A stretch of DNA of 22,154 bases from JASHPR01 sp963833885 (GCA_963833885.1 CAWHZU010000035.1:1-22154); one strand, 5' to 3'. Counted from the stretch's first letter, positions 6,540 through 14,511 are shown. Numbers and translations: made by a program. The notes: generated by a model from the sequence alone, not told the origin.

Positions 6540-7511
6540 CTATGACGAATTCGGGCCGCGGCCGAACGCGATCAGCGCCCTGGCCGCGACGGCGTCGGTC
6601 AGGGCGCGCGTCTCGGTCACGCCCCGCCACGCCTCGGCCACGCTCTTCCTGCCCTGGCCGACAGCCCAGGCACCGAACATCGCCGGGCGCACCCGGATCA
6701 GGCCGGCCAGGCGGTCGAGTTCCTCCGGTTCCGGCTGGACCTGGGTGAGGTAGCCGGTGATGGCCGAGTCGACCCGGTTGATGCCGCGGCCCCCTGCGGC
6801 GTACAGCAGGAACGCCAGCGACCACAGCCGCGGGCCCTGGCCGGACCCGGTCCAGTCGACCATCACCATGCCGCGGGAGGGCGACGGGATGACGTTCGCC
6901 AGCACGAAGTCGGGGTGGGTCAGGGCGTGCGGCAGCCCGTCGCCGGCGTCGAGGCCCGCCACCTCGGCGCGCAGCGCCGCGTACGCCTTGTGCTCCCCGG
7001 CGGGGATGCGCTCCTCGGCCTCGTCGAGGATCCGGGCCGCCGCGGCGATCTCGTCACGCGGCAGCCCTTCGGCCAGGTGGTGCCAGGCCCCGCCGGGCCT
7101 GGCGATCGCACCGGGGGCACCCTGAACCGGGAGCGTGTGCAGTTCCCCGAGCATCACGCCCAGGGTCCAGAAGCCGCCGAGACGGCGGATCTCATCGCGC
7201 CGCTGTTGTCTCGGCACGTCGTCGACGTACTCGGTGACCAGCACGCCCTGCCCGTCCAGCTCGGACACTGGATCCGAGGCGGCGGGCCGTTCCGCGCGAA
7301 AGCGGTGCCCGGCCAGGAACCGCAGGATCTCGGCGTCGCCCGCCACGGCCGACACCGGCCGGGCGGCCGGGAAGATCCGGGCCACCCAGGCCGGGCCGGC
7401 CTGGCTGACCCGGAACACGCCCTGGTCCAGTTCGGACATCTTGCTGACCCGGATCCCGTATTCGTCCTCCAGGTGAACCCGTACCCGCGCCCCCGCCTCC
7501 GTGCCTGGCAT
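6540..7511 (-). CDS. Aminoglycoside phosphotransferase (APH)-like kinase (copy B)
   Basis: A 323-residue near-identical copy of the kinase at 2723-3694. The only differences seen are one silent change and one Ser-to-Asn change three residues from the C-terminus. HPDFVLAN and MVMVDWTGSG are retained. The near-identity contrasts with the ~2% divergence of the hydrolase and LLM genes in the same duplicated unit. Confidence 0.85.
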   Translation of the reverse strand: MPGTEAGARVRVHLEDEYGIRVSKMSELDQGVFRVSQAGPAWVARIFPAARPVSAVAGDAEILRFLAGHRFRAERPAASDPVSELDGQGVLVTEYVDDVPRQQRRDEIRRLGGFWTLGVMLGELHTLPVQGAPGAIARPGGAWHHLAEGLPRDEIAAAARILDEAEERIPAGEHKAYAALRAEVAGLDAGDGLPHALTHPDFVLANVIPSPSRGMVMVDWTGSGQGPRLWSLAFLLYAAGGRGINRVDSAITGYLTQVQPEPEELDRLAGLIRVRPAMFGAWAVGQGRKSVAEAWRGVTETRALTDAVAARALIAFGRGPNSS

Positions 7512-7518
7512 GCAGGCG

Positions 7519-7540
7519 ATTCTGCCACCCGTGGTAGAAA
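7519..7540. promoter_or_regulatory. Divergent leaderless promoter pair (copy B)
   Basis: Identical to 3702-3723: minus-strand CAGAAT 7 nt from the kinase ATG (7511), plus-strand TAGAAA 6 nt from the dehydratase ATG (7547), and CCAC-CC-GTGG between them. Confidence 0.35.
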
Positions 7541-7546
7541 CGGCCC

Positions 7547-8518
7547 ATGAGCGCACCGGCCATTCCCGACCTCGCTGACGTGCTCGCGGCCCGTCAGCGC
7601 ATCGCCCCCTACCTGCGCCCGACCCCGCTGTACCGCTATCCGGCGCTCGACGAGCTGACCGGCGCGAGGACCTGGGTCAAGCACGAGAACCACCAGCCAG
7701 TCGGCGCGTTCAAGGTCCGCGGCGGCGTGAACCTGGTGAGCCAGCTCGGCGCGGCAGAGCGCGGCAAGGGCGTGATCGCGGCGTCGACCGGCAACCACGG
7801 CCAGTCGGTCGCCTACGCGGCGAACCTGTTCGGGGTGCGCGCGATCGTGTGCGCGCCGGAGCAGGCCAACCCGGTGAAGGTGGAGTCGATGAAGGCCCTC
7901 GGCGCCGAGGTGGTGCTGCACGGGCGCGACTTCGACGAGGCCCGCGAGCACTGCGAGAAGCTGGCCGCCGAGAACGGCTACCGCTACGTCCACTCGGGCG
8001 ACGAGCCCGCGCTCATCGCCGGGGTCGGCACCTACACCCTGGAGATCCTGGAGGCGCAGCCGGACACCGAGATCATCGTGGTCCCGGTCGGCGGCGGCAG
8101 CGGGGCCGCTGGCGCCTGCGTCGTGGCCAAGACGGTCCGGCCATCCATTCAGGTCATCGGCGTGCAGTCCGAGGCCGCCCCGGCGGCGCAGCGGTCCTGG
8201 CAGGCGCGCGCGCTGCGCACGGGCACCAACTCCACCTTGGCCGAAGGACTGGCCACGCGAACCGCGTTCGAGCTACCGCAAAAGATTCTGTGGGAGAAGC
8301 TCGACGACTTCGTCCTGGTCTCAGAGGACGCCTTGCAGGAAGCGGCCCGGGTGATGATCGAGAAGACCCGCAACCTGGTCGAGCTCGCGGGCGCGGCGGC
8401 GCTGGCCGCGGTGCTGTCGGACCCGGCGAGGTTCGCGGGAAGAAACGTCGCGATCGTCTGCAGCGGCGGCAACATGAGCCCGGCACAGCTCGTCGCGCTC
8501 TGGCCGGACGCGAGATAG
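7547..8518 (+). CDS. PLP-dependent threonine dehydratase-like enzyme, copy B (intact)
   Basis: A 323-residue fold-type II PLP enzyme with its native C-terminus (ALWPDAR, TAG at 8516-8518). Lys56 (GAFKVRGG), the STGNHGQ loop, GGGSGAAG and CSGGN are all present. It is about the length of catalytic-domain-only (ACT-less) threonine dehydratases. It starts at an ATG with no ribosome-binding site and a -10-like box 6 nt upstream. It converges on the formamidase gene, whose stop is 20 bp away, with a perfect 12-bp palindrome (8537-8548) at the join. Likely reaction: dehydration/deamination of threonine, serine or a related hydroxy-amino acid. Confidence 0.87.
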   Translation: MSAPAIPDLADVLAARQRIAPYLRPTPLYRYPALDELTGARTWVKHENHQPVGAFKVRGGVNLVSQLGAAERGKGVIAASTGNHGQSVAYAANLFGVRAIVCAPEQANPVKVESMKALGAEVVLHGRDFDEAREHCEKLAAENGYRYVHSGDEPALIAGVGTYTLEILEAQPDTEIIVVPVGGGSGAAGACVVAKTVRPSIQVIGVQSEAAPAAQRSWQARALRTGTNSTLAEGLATRTAFELPQKILWEKLDDFVLVSEDALQEAARVMIEKTRNLVELAGAAALAAVLSDPARFAGRNVAIVCSGGNMSPAQLVALWPDAR

Positions 8519-8538
8519 GCGACCGGGACAGGACCGGC

Positions 8539-9459
8539 TCAGCTGAGCGCTCCGTCGGGCAGCAGTGCGTGCACCCCCCAGGTCTCGTTGACCACCTGGG
8601 TGACCCGGAGGCTGACGGCCACGCTGGCCAGGGCGAGCGCGGTGGGCCGGTCCACGTCCAGCAGCTGGGTCATCCAGGTGATCATCGCGTCGAGCGCGGC
8701 GGTCATCGCCTCGTTCAGGTTCGGGCTGAAGCCGAAGGTGATCTTCCCGGCTGGCGTGGTGGCGTGGATGGAGGGCAGCGCCGGATCGGTCACCAGGCTG
8801 AGCGTGAGTTCCGACGTCATGCCGCACTCGATCGCGGTCCCGCTGACCTCGCCGTCGCCCTGCGCGGCGTGGCCATCGCCGACGCAGAGCATCGCCCCGG
8901 GCACGGTGACCGGCAGGTAGAGCGTCGATCCCGCGACCAGCTCGCGGCAGTCGATGTTGCCGCCGCCGAACGCGCGCGGCGGCTCGGTCGAGTACTCGCC
9001 CGGCTCGGCGGGCGGCATCCCGATCACCCCGAGAAACGGGGCGACGCGGGTGGTCGCCACGCCGCAGGTAGCCGTCAGCTCGTCTGCGTCCAGGTCCCAC
9101 ACCAGGAACGCTGTCGGGCCGCCGGTCACGCCGAGCCGGTTGTTGAGGTCGGTGTGGTGCGCCCCGGCTTCGGTAAAGCCCCACGCCGCCGGGCGCAGCG
9201 ACCGCAGCTGCACCGCCAGCGTCATTCCGGGCTCGGCGCCGCGGACCGCGATCGGCCCGGCCAGGCAGTGCCCGCGCCGGGGGTTGAACATCTTCGGGGC
9301 GTCTGACGCGCGCCGGTCCGGCCGCGCCAGATGCCCGCGCGCGTCCAGGCTCCTGACGACCAGGCCGTCACCGGGGTCCACCGTCAGCACCGCCGGGGTA
9401 GCCGGCGAGAAGAACTGGGTCACGGTGTCCGGCGTCGGCTCGAGAGAGTGCACGGCCAT
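8539..9459 (-). CDS. Acetamidase/formamidase family protein
   Basis: A 306-residue FmdA/AmdA-family hydrolase, which cleaves short amides to the acid and ammonia in the cytoplasm. Family features are the N-terminal 'GDGLVVRSLDARG', 'PIAVRGAEPGMTLAVQL', 'GGGNIDCRELVAGSTLYLPV' and 'GDGHAAQGDGEVSGTAIE'. The last two are the hallmark stretches of the family. ATG at 9459 is chosen; AAGGAG lies inside the end of the upstream gene and the gap is only 3 bp, so translation is probably coupled. It is the last gene of a five-gene operon. The natural substrate is unknown. Confidence 0.88.
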   Translation of the reverse strand: MAVHSLEPTPDTVTQFFSPATPAVLTVDPGDGLVVRSLDARGHLARPDRRASDAPKMFNPRRGHCLAGPIAVRGAEPGMTLAVQLRSLRPAAWGFTEAGAHHTDLNNRLGVTGGPTAFLVWDLDADELTATCGVATTRVAPFLGVIGMPPAEPGEYSTEPPRAFGGGNIDCRELVAGSTLYLPVTVPGAMLCVGDGHAAQGDGEVSGTAIECGMTSELTLSLVTDPALPSIHATTPAGKITFGFSPNLNEAMTAALDAMITWMTQLLDVDRPTALALASVAVSLRVTQVVNETWGVHALLPDGALS

Positions 9460-9462
9460 CGC

Positions 9463-10065
9463 TTACGGCTCCTTCTGCGGTGACTGCGCGCGCAGCCAGC
9501 GGCGGAAATCCTCGGCCAGGATGGCCGGGTCCTCGAGGAAGTATCCGGCCGGGAGCTGCGCGGTGCTGATCCGGACCCGGATGAGGACCGGGCCCTCGGT
9601 CGTCAGTGCCCAGGCCGTGGCGGCCGCCAGCTCGTCGGCGGTCCGCACGTCGCGGGCGCCGCGCCAGCTGCAGGCGGTCGCGACCGCGGCGAAGTCAATG
9701 TCGGCCGACGCGGTGGGCTGGCCGCCGGTTGCCAGGTAGACACCGTTGTCGAGGACGTACACCACGAGCGTTTCGGGCTTCAGGTGACCGACCGTACTCA
9801 GTACGGACAAGCCCATCAGCAACGAGCCGTCGCCCTCGATCGCGATGACCTTGCCGACTTCGGTGCGGTGCTCGAGACCGAGCGCGAGGCCGAGCGCCAC
9901 CGGCACGGTCTGCCCCATCGCGTCCAGGCTGATGAAGTGGTTGCCCTTCCGGCCGGCCACGGCGAGCATCTCGCGGGCGATCCCGCCGAGTCCCAGCACC
10001 ATCGGCGAATCGGGCGCGGCAGCGTCGATGAAGCGCAGCACGTCCGCGCGGTCAAGATCGGCCAC
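9463..10065 (-). CDS. ThDP-dependent 2-oxoacid decarboxylase, beta (ThDP/PP-binding) chain
   Basis: A 200-residue protein resembling the beta chain of sulfopyruvate decarboxylase (ComE) and the C-terminal domain of phosphonopyruvate decarboxylase. The ThDP/Mg motif is visible: GDG at about 78-80 (IAIEGDGSLLMG), ending in VLDNG (Asn107). 'SLDAMGQTVPVALGLALGL' is the typical strand-helix before it. The GTG start at 10065 follows the alpha-chain TGA by 2 nt, indicating translational coupling; the frame is open further upstream but would overlap the alpha gene. It must pair with the alpha chain to build the active site. Ketoacid substrate unknown. Confidence 0.83.
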   Translation of the reverse strand: MADLDRADVLRFIDAAAPDSPMVLGLGGIAREMLAVAGRKGNHFISLDAMGQTVPVALGLALGLEHRTEVGKVIAIEGDGSLLMGLSVLSTVGHLKPETLVVYVLDNGVYLATGGQPTASADIDFAAVATACSWRGARDVRTADELAAATAWALTTEGPVLIRVRISTAQLPAGYFLEDPAILAEDFRRWLRAQSPQKEP

Positions 10066-10067
10066 GG

Positions 10068-10640
10068 TCAGGAGCCCATCAGGTTGACCAGCACGAACAC
10101 GGGCCGGTGCGTCGCGCGCGCGAACGCCCATGCGCGCTCGATCTCGGCCGTCCAGCGGCTCACCGGGGTGCGCGCGTCGAGCTGGAACCATCGCACGCCG
10201 GCCGCGTCCAGCAGAGCCTCGGCTCGCTCGCTGATCGTGTGGATCATGGAGTTGTACTCGCCGAGGCCGCCGCGGCGGCTCACCACGGCCAGCAACGGCA
10301 GGTGATAGGCCTGGCCCAGGGTGAGCAGGGCGGTGAGCAGGTTCCCGATCCCGTTGTCCTGGAAGATCAGGACCGGGCGGGCACCCGCCAGCTCGAGGCC
10401 GGCCGCGATCGCGACGCCTTCTTCCTCGCGCGGCATCGCGAACACACGGCGGCCCGGCTTGGCGCCGGGACCGTCGATAAAGTGCGACAGAACGATCTTC
10501 AGCGTGCTGCTGGCCAGGTGCAGCACATGATCGGGATCGATCGCCTCGATGCCGGCGATGATCGCCGCGCTGCGCTGCTGCAGCAGCACTTGCTGGTCGG
10601 TCTCGCCGGCATCCTCAGCGATCGCGCCGGCGCCGGTCAC
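10068..10640 (-). CDS. ThDP-dependent 2-oxoacid decarboxylase, alpha (PYR) chain
   Basis: A 190-residue protein resembling the sulfopyruvate decarboxylase alpha chain (ComD). The PYR domain carries the cofactor-activating acidic stretch PREEEGVAIAAGLELAG (Glu72-74), then VLIFQDNGIGN and 'LLAVVSRRG'. It is split from the beta chain as in ComDE; the fused form is phosphonopyruvate decarboxylase. No coenzyme M or phosphonate synthesis genes are nearby, so a catabolic 2-oxoacid is more likely than sulfopyruvate, which is an inference. Its ATG overlaps the SDR stop by 4 bp (ATGA). Confidence 0.83.
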   Translation of the reverse strand: MTGAGAIAEDAGETDQQVLLQQRSAAIIAGIEAIDPDHVLHLASSTLKIVLSHFIDGPGAKPGRRVFAMPREEEGVAIAAGLELAGARPVLIFQDNGIGNLLTALLTLGQAYHLPLLAVVSRRGGLGEYNSMIHTISERAEALLDAAGVRWFQLDARTPVSRWTAEIERAWAFARATHRPVFVLVNLMGS

Positions 10641-11398
10641 AGCTGCACGCCGCGCGTCAGCGCGCCGTCAACGACCAGGTTGGTCCCGCTGGTGAAGCTC
10701 GACACCGGGCTGGCCAGGAACGCGACGGCCGCCGCCATCTCCTGCGCCGTGCCCATCCGCCCGGCCGGGATCAGCGCCAGCACCTCGTCGAAGAATTCCT
10801 TCCGGTTCCGCTGCGCGTTGTCCCAGCTGCCGCCCTCGAACAGGGTGTTTCCCGGCGAGACCGTGTTGGCCCGGATGCCGCGCGGCGCGAGCCTTTTGGC
10901 CAGGCCCTGGGTGTAGTGGACGAGCGCCGCCTTGATCGATCCGTACGGTCCCTCGAAGAAGTCGATCTCCCGGCCGGAGACGCTGGAGATCGTGACGATG
11001 GCGGCGGCGTCGCTCTCGTAAAGGAACGGCAGCGCCGCCTCGACCATCCGCACCGTGCCCATCAGGTCGATGTTGAAGCACTTCGCCCAGTTCTCCTCGG
11101 TGTCGGCGGTCGACATCGCGCTGACGTTGGCGACGAGGATGTCGATGCCGCCGAGTTCGGCAGCGGAGGCGGCAACCCAGCCGGCCAGCGCCGCCCCGTC
11201 ACTCACGTCGGCCACCGACCCGACCACCGTGGCCCCGCCGGCCCGCAGTTCGGCCTGGGTCGCGGCCACGGCGGTTGCGTTCCTGGCGCAGAACGCCACC
11301 TGAGCTCCCTCGTCGAGCAGCGTCTCGACGATCGCGCGCCCGATCCCTCTCGTTCCGCCGGTGACCAGCGCGCGCAAGCCAGCAAGTTGCAGATCCAT
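10637..11398 (-). CDS. SDR-family NAD(P)-dependent oxidoreductase
   Basis: A 253-residue classical short-chain dehydrogenase. The cofactor motif is TGGTRGIG (13-20), the NNAG motif is replaced by NVSAM (91-95), and the active site is Ser139 with Tyr152 and Lys156 (YGSIK). The C-terminal 'SPVSSFTSGTNLVVDGALTRG' is typical. A ribosome-binding site GGAG lies 5 nt before the ATG and overlaps the TAG stop of the binding-protein gene 7 bp upstream. It is the second gene of the operon and may oxidise or reduce an alcohol, ketone or aldehyde linked to the ThDP enzyme; direction and substrate are unknown. Confidence 0.9.
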   Translation of the reverse strand: MDLQLAGLRALVTGGTRGIGRAIVETLLDEGAQVAFCARNATAVAATQAELRAGGATVVGSVADVSDGAALAGWVAASAAELGGIDILVANVSAMSTADTEENWAKCFNIDLMGTVRMVEAALPFLYESDAAAIVTISSVSGREIDFFEGPYGSIKAALVHYTQGLAKRLAPRGIRANTVSPGNTLFEGGSWDNAQRNRKEFFDEVLALIPAGRMGTAQEMAAAVAFLASPVSSFTSGTNLVVDGALTRGVQL

Positions 11399-11405
11399 GG
11401 ATCTC

Positions 11406-13262
11406 CTATTTCACGAAGTACCAGTTCTCCGGGAGGATGTCGAGCGTCGGCATCTGCGGGGTGACCCCCTTCAGATTGCTGGCGACCTCGGTCAGCTGGT
11501 AGTCGGCGAGCGGCTGCCACATCTGCGGCAGCAGCGGCGCCAGGTAATCCTGCCACTGGAACATGTATGACAGATTGCTGCTGGTCAGCGTCTTGTTGAT
11601 CATGGTGTCATCCTGCTTGTCGCAGAAGCCGCTCGAGTCGGGGATCGCGCCGCAGATGAACAGGTCCTCACCGGTGGGCAGGTAGTCCGGGAAGAAGGTC
11701 CACGCACCGCCGTAGTTGGCCATGTCCCAGTTGCACGGAAGGTGCGCGCTCACGCAGTTGCCGCCCGCGACCTCGGTCACCTCGGTAGGCGTCTTGGGCT
11801 GCATGTTCAGCTTGATGCCGATCGCGGCCGCGTTGGACTGCAGATCCTGCATTTCCGACGCGACCCAGGCGGTGCCGGTCGCGTAGATGAAGCTGAAGTT
11901 CATGCCCTGGCCCTTCTTGATGCCAGGCCCGCACAGGCTTGGGTTGGTGCAGGTGCTCACCCCGTTGGGGACGATGCTCCAGCCGTGGCTGGTCAGCAGC
12001 TGCTTGGCCTTCGCCGGGTTGTAGGGGTACGGATTCCCCTGCTTCCCCTTCGGTGAGAGGAACTCGGACGGCGGGGTGTTCCCGACCGGCCCGACAGTTT
12101 CGGTGCCGTAGCCGCGCAGCGGGCCGGCGATGACCGCCTGCTGGTTCAGCAGATAGGCCATGGCCTGACGGAAATACAGCTGCTTCATGATCGGCCCGTT
12201 GCCGGTCGTGCTGTCCATGTTCATCGTGTAGTAGGCGATGCCCCAAAGCGGCCACGGCGACATCGTGTACCCCTTGGAGGCGAGCGGGTTGCCGCCGACC
12301 GCCTTGTCGGCTGGCTTCGCCGGGACGTCCTCCTGCGGCACGTAGCCGACGTCGACCTTGGTGCTGCTGCTCGGCGACTCCAGCACGTCATATTCCGCGC
12401 TGGCGGTGATGAAGGGCACTTCCTTGAACTCTGCCAGCTTCGGCTTGATCGGCCCGGAGTATGACTTGTTCGGCACGAACGTGACGTGCCCGTCATTGCT
12501 GAACGCGCTCAGCTTCCATGGCCCGTCCACGATGCTCCACAGCGGCGAGCCGACGTACGTGCTGAAGTCTTTCGCCTGATCGTTCAGGTACGAATACACG
12601 CCGGCGCAGTCGCTGGCCGTCGTGTCGCAGTTGCTCGGCCCGGAGGCGGTCCGGTCCCAGGCCGCGGGCATCGGGGTGACCTGGCTCAGCTCGTTGTACA
12701 GGAACCAGGTCGATGAGTATCCCTGGTCCATCGTCATCGTCAGCTCGGTCGAGCTGATCGCCTTCATGCCGTGGACGACCTTGCCCGGGAACCCGGTGTA
12801 CAGGCCGTAGTCCGCGGGCACGGCCTGCTCCATGTTCAGCCAGAACATCACGTCCTGGGCGGTCACGCGCGTCCCGTTGGACCACATGTAGGGCTTCAGC
12901 TTGATCGTCACCGTGTCGCCGCTGAACGTCGGCGGATAGGCCAGGCTCAGCGACTTGTTGAGCGTCGGCTCGCTGCCCTGGCCGAACCAGTAGAGCGGCC
13001 GGTACAGCAGGAACTGCAGGTCCTGCATGTTCGCGATGGACTGCTGGTTGGCGCTGATGTACGGGAAAATGTAGTTAGGCACGGTTGACGGGGCCAGCGC
13101 GAAAACCGCGGTCCCGCCCTTGACCGGCGTGCTGCCGGACGAAGACTGCGCAGTGGACGTGCACGCTGCCGCCGTGAGCGCAAGCGCGACCGCGCCTGCC
13201 ACCAGCATCCCGCAGTGCCAAGATCTGGGCCGGCCTCGCCGGCTCCTGGGTTGCCGCATCAT
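11406..13262 (-). CDS. ABC transporter substrate-binding lipoprotein, family 5 (peptide/nickel type)
   Basis: A 618-residue SBP_bac_5 (OppA/DppA-like) protein. The N-terminus has a run of Arg residues, a hydrophobic segment and a lipobox-like TAAAC with Cys34 as the probable lipid anchor, so it acts outside the membrane. Family landmarks include 'KPYMWSNGTRVTAQDVMFWL', 'YFRQAMAYLLNQQAVIAGPLRGYGTE' and 'YNPAKAKQLLTSHGW'. The ATG at 13262 has a perfect AAGGAG (13271-13276) spaced 8 nt. The frame is open to 13505 but that part is intergenic. It is first in the operon and no permease or ATPase gene follows, so it must share a transporter encoded elsewhere. Confidence 0.93.
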   Translation of the reverse strand: MMRQPRSRRGRPRSWHCGMLVAGAVALALTAAACTSTAQSSSGSTPVKGGTAVFALAPSTVPNYIFPYISANQQSIANMQDLQFLLYRPLYWFGQGSEPTLNKSLSLAYPPTFSGDTVTIKLKPYMWSNGTRVTAQDVMFWLNMEQAVPADYGLYTGFPGKVVHGMKAISSTELTMTMDQGYSSTWFLYNELSQVTPMPAAWDRTASGPSNCDTTASDCAGVYSYLNDQAKDFSTYVGSPLWSIVDGPWKLSAFSNDGHVTFVPNKSYSGPIKPKLAEFKEVPFITASAEYDVLESPSSSTKVDVGYVPQEDVPAKPADKAVGGNPLASKGYTMSPWPLWGIAYYTMNMDSTTGNGPIMKQLYFRQAMAYLLNQQAVIAGPLRGYGTETVGPVGNTPPSEFLSPKGKQGNPYPYNPAKAKQLLTSHGWSIVPNGVSTCTNPSLCGPGIKKGQGMNFSFIYATGTAWVASEMQDLQSNAAAIGIKLNMQPKTPTEVTEVAGGNCVSAHLPCNWDMANYGGAWTFFPDYLPTGEDLFICGAIPDSSGFCDKQDDTMINKTLTSSNLSYMFQWQDYLAPLLPQMWQPLADYQLTEVASNLKGVTPQMPTLDILPENWYFVK

Positions 13263-13332
13263 GCTTGCTGCTCCTTGGGGTGCAGGGGAACCAGTACGGG
13301 GGTCACTCCCGGTGATGTCGTGTGCTGCGAGG

Positions 13333-13371
13333 CTTTTCATCAGGTGAACAGGCAGTTCATCTGATACAAAG
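13333..13371. promoter_or_regulatory. Candidate IclR operator: 17-bp inverted repeat with 5-bp spacer
   Basis: The arms at 13333-13349 and 13355-13371 are inverted copies matching at 14 of 17 positions; each contains GTTCA and CTGAT in its own orientation. The repeat overlaps the predicted -10 (13370-13375) and start region of the binding-protein operon, so a bound protein would block transcription. The divergent neighbour is an IclR regulator, whose family usually binds palindromes in the shared intergenic region. Confidence 0.6.
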
Positions 13372-13399
13372 ATTAGGGTCGGGCCTTCTGGCCGGTCAA
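13370..13399 (-). promoter_or_regulatory. Predicted promoter of the binding-protein/ThDP operon
   Basis: On the minus strand, TTGACC (13394-13399) and TAATCT (13370-13375) are 18 bp apart, a good match to a housekeeping actinobacterial promoter. The 5' leader would be about 100 nt and contain the inverted repeat. Confidence 0.55.
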
Positions 13400-13443
13400 G
13401 AGAGGGCATCGGTGCTTGCCAAGAGAGGACATCGGTGCTTGCC
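13398..13443. repeat. Two tandem 23-bp direct repeats in the divergent intergenic region
   Basis: 13398-13420 and 13421-13443 match at 22 of 23 positions and contain CATCGGTGCTTGCC or its near-identical partner. The array begins at the -35 of the leftward promoter and ends about 50 bp before the IclR -10-like box. Either a second regulator site or a recent slippage duplication. Confidence 0.7.
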
Positions 13444-13492
13444 CGGGACCCGGCCCGGTCGTCCGGCGGCAGTCTGGGCTGCGGAGGTCGAG

Positions 13493-13498
13493 TAACAT
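13493..13498 (+). promoter_or_regulatory. -10-like box for the IclR gene (probable leaderless start)
   Basis: TAACAT lies 7 nt before the ATG at 13506, the spacing of leaderless actinobacterial genes. The nearest purine-rich stretch (GGAGG, 13483-13487) is 18 nt away, too far to serve as a ribosome-binding site. Confidence 0.45.
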
Positions 13499-13505
13499 CC
13501 GTCAC

Positions 13506-14333
13506 ATGTCAGGGCCGGCGGCGACGCCTGGTAGCGGGGAAACGGGCGAGCCGCGCGGCGACACCAGCGAGCGCTATGTGGTGCGCGCTGTCGACCGGTC
13601 GCTGACTCTTCTTGTCCTGCTGGCGGGCGCTCCGTCGGGGATGGAAGCGTCCGCTCTTGCGCGCGCGGCGGGGCTGCACGTCTCTACCGTCTTCCGGATA
13701 CTGCAGACGCTGAAGCTGCGGAACTTTGTCGTCGAGGCACCCGGGGCGCTGTACAAAATCGGCCCGCGTGCCTTCGAGGTCGGAAACTCATTTCTGCGCA
13801 ACACCTCGCTGCAGTCCGAGGGCCAGCAGATAGCGGAGCGGCTGGCGGCGGAGAGCGGCGAAACGGCCAGCGTCGGCATCCTCGACTCCGACGAGGTGCT
13901 GTACCTGGCCATCGCGCATGGGCAGCGCGAACTCGGGATCCAGTCCAACGTCGGAACGCGCCATCCGCTCTACTGCACCGCTCTCGGCAAGGTGCTGCTG
14001 GCCGGCCTCAGCTGGCCGGAGGCACAGAAAGTGCTCTCCCGGATCGACCGGCACCAGATGACCGAGAACACGATTACCGACGTGGGCAGCCTGGGCGACG
14101 AGCTGCGCAAGGTCGCGGCCCAGGGATACGCGCTCGACGCCGAGGAGCGAATCCACGGCGTGCGCGCCGTCGCCGCTCCCGTGCGCGATCACTCCGGGCG
14201 CGTCGCCGCCGCGATCAGCGCCGCCGGCCCGGCGTTCCGGATCACGGGCGACAACCTCGAGGATCTCAAGTCCCGGGTGCCGAAGCTGGCCGCCGAGTAC
14301 TCCGGGCGGCTCGGATACGCTCCTTCGTCCTAA
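13506..14333 (+). CDS. IclR-family transcriptional regulator
   Basis: A 275-residue regulator. The winged HTH is 'GMEASALARAAGLHVSTVFRILQTL' (split here: helix GMEASALARAAGL, then HVSTVFRILQTL) near residues 45-75. The effector domain follows, with the IclR signature YCTALGKVLLAG and 'GIQSNVGTRHPL', and a C-terminal 'GYALDAEERIHGVRAVAAPV'. It probably controls the divergent operon 243 bp away and its own expression through the inverted repeat at 13333-13371. The effector is unknown. ATG 13506 is preferred over an in-frame upstream start at 13416, which would run through the 23-bp repeats. Confidence 0.92.
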   Translation: MSGPAATPGSGETGEPRGDTSERYVVRAVDRSLTLLVLLAGAPSGMEASALARAAGLHVSTVFRILQTLKLRNFVVEAPGALYKIGPRAFEVGNSFLRNTSLQSEGQQIAERLAAESGETASVGILDSDEVLYLAIAHGQRELGIQSNVGTRHPLYCTALGKVLLAGLSWPEAQKVLSRIDRHQMTENTITDVGSLGDELRKVAAQGYALDAEERIHGVRAVAAPVRDHSGRVAAAISAAGPAFRITGDNLEDLKSRVPKLAAEYSGRLGYAPSS

Positions 14334-14511
14334 TCGGCAGGCGATGGCTGTGCGCCGTTTGATCCCATGGAATGCGGCGTGACTGCAGCAGCTTCGTGAA
14401 CACCGGCTGTCCGAACCGCGATCATCCCAGCTGGGAAACTGGCATCAGCCTCCGGGAATTCAACCGTCGGCGGCATTGCGGAATCGACGCAAGACAGGTA
14501 GGAAGACACCC

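Larger units (their letters stand above)
4691..8507. repeat. Tandem duplication, unit B (lacks the methyltransferase)
   Basis: This is the second head-to-tail copy of the unit at 12-4690. It is 862 bp shorter because the methyltransferase segment is missing at 6485-6488. Beyond 8507 the threonine dehydratase-like gene continues naturally to its stop at 8518, so unit B preserves the original right end, while unit A preserves the original left end (the LLM gene running off the window). Confidence 0.95.

Noticed and set aside
2723..7511. Naming the kinase as a specific aminoglycoside resistance gene
   Set aside because: Only the general APH fold motifs are visible; the substrate cannot be inferred.
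4691..8507. The duplication as a pure assembly artefact
   Set aside because: About 2% divergence, an indel and complementary intact ends are not what a simple misassembly would produce, although long reads should confirm it.
8537..8548. Perfect 12-bp palindrome GCTCAGCTGAGC between convergent genes as a bidirectional terminator
   Set aside because: Too short a stem with no loop or T-run, and it includes the formamidase stop; noted only as a curiosity.
7849..9306. 485-residue plus-strand frame across the dehydratase end and formamidase
   Set aside because: It crosses two well-supported genes in other frames and is Arg/Gly-rich; a high-GC shadow.
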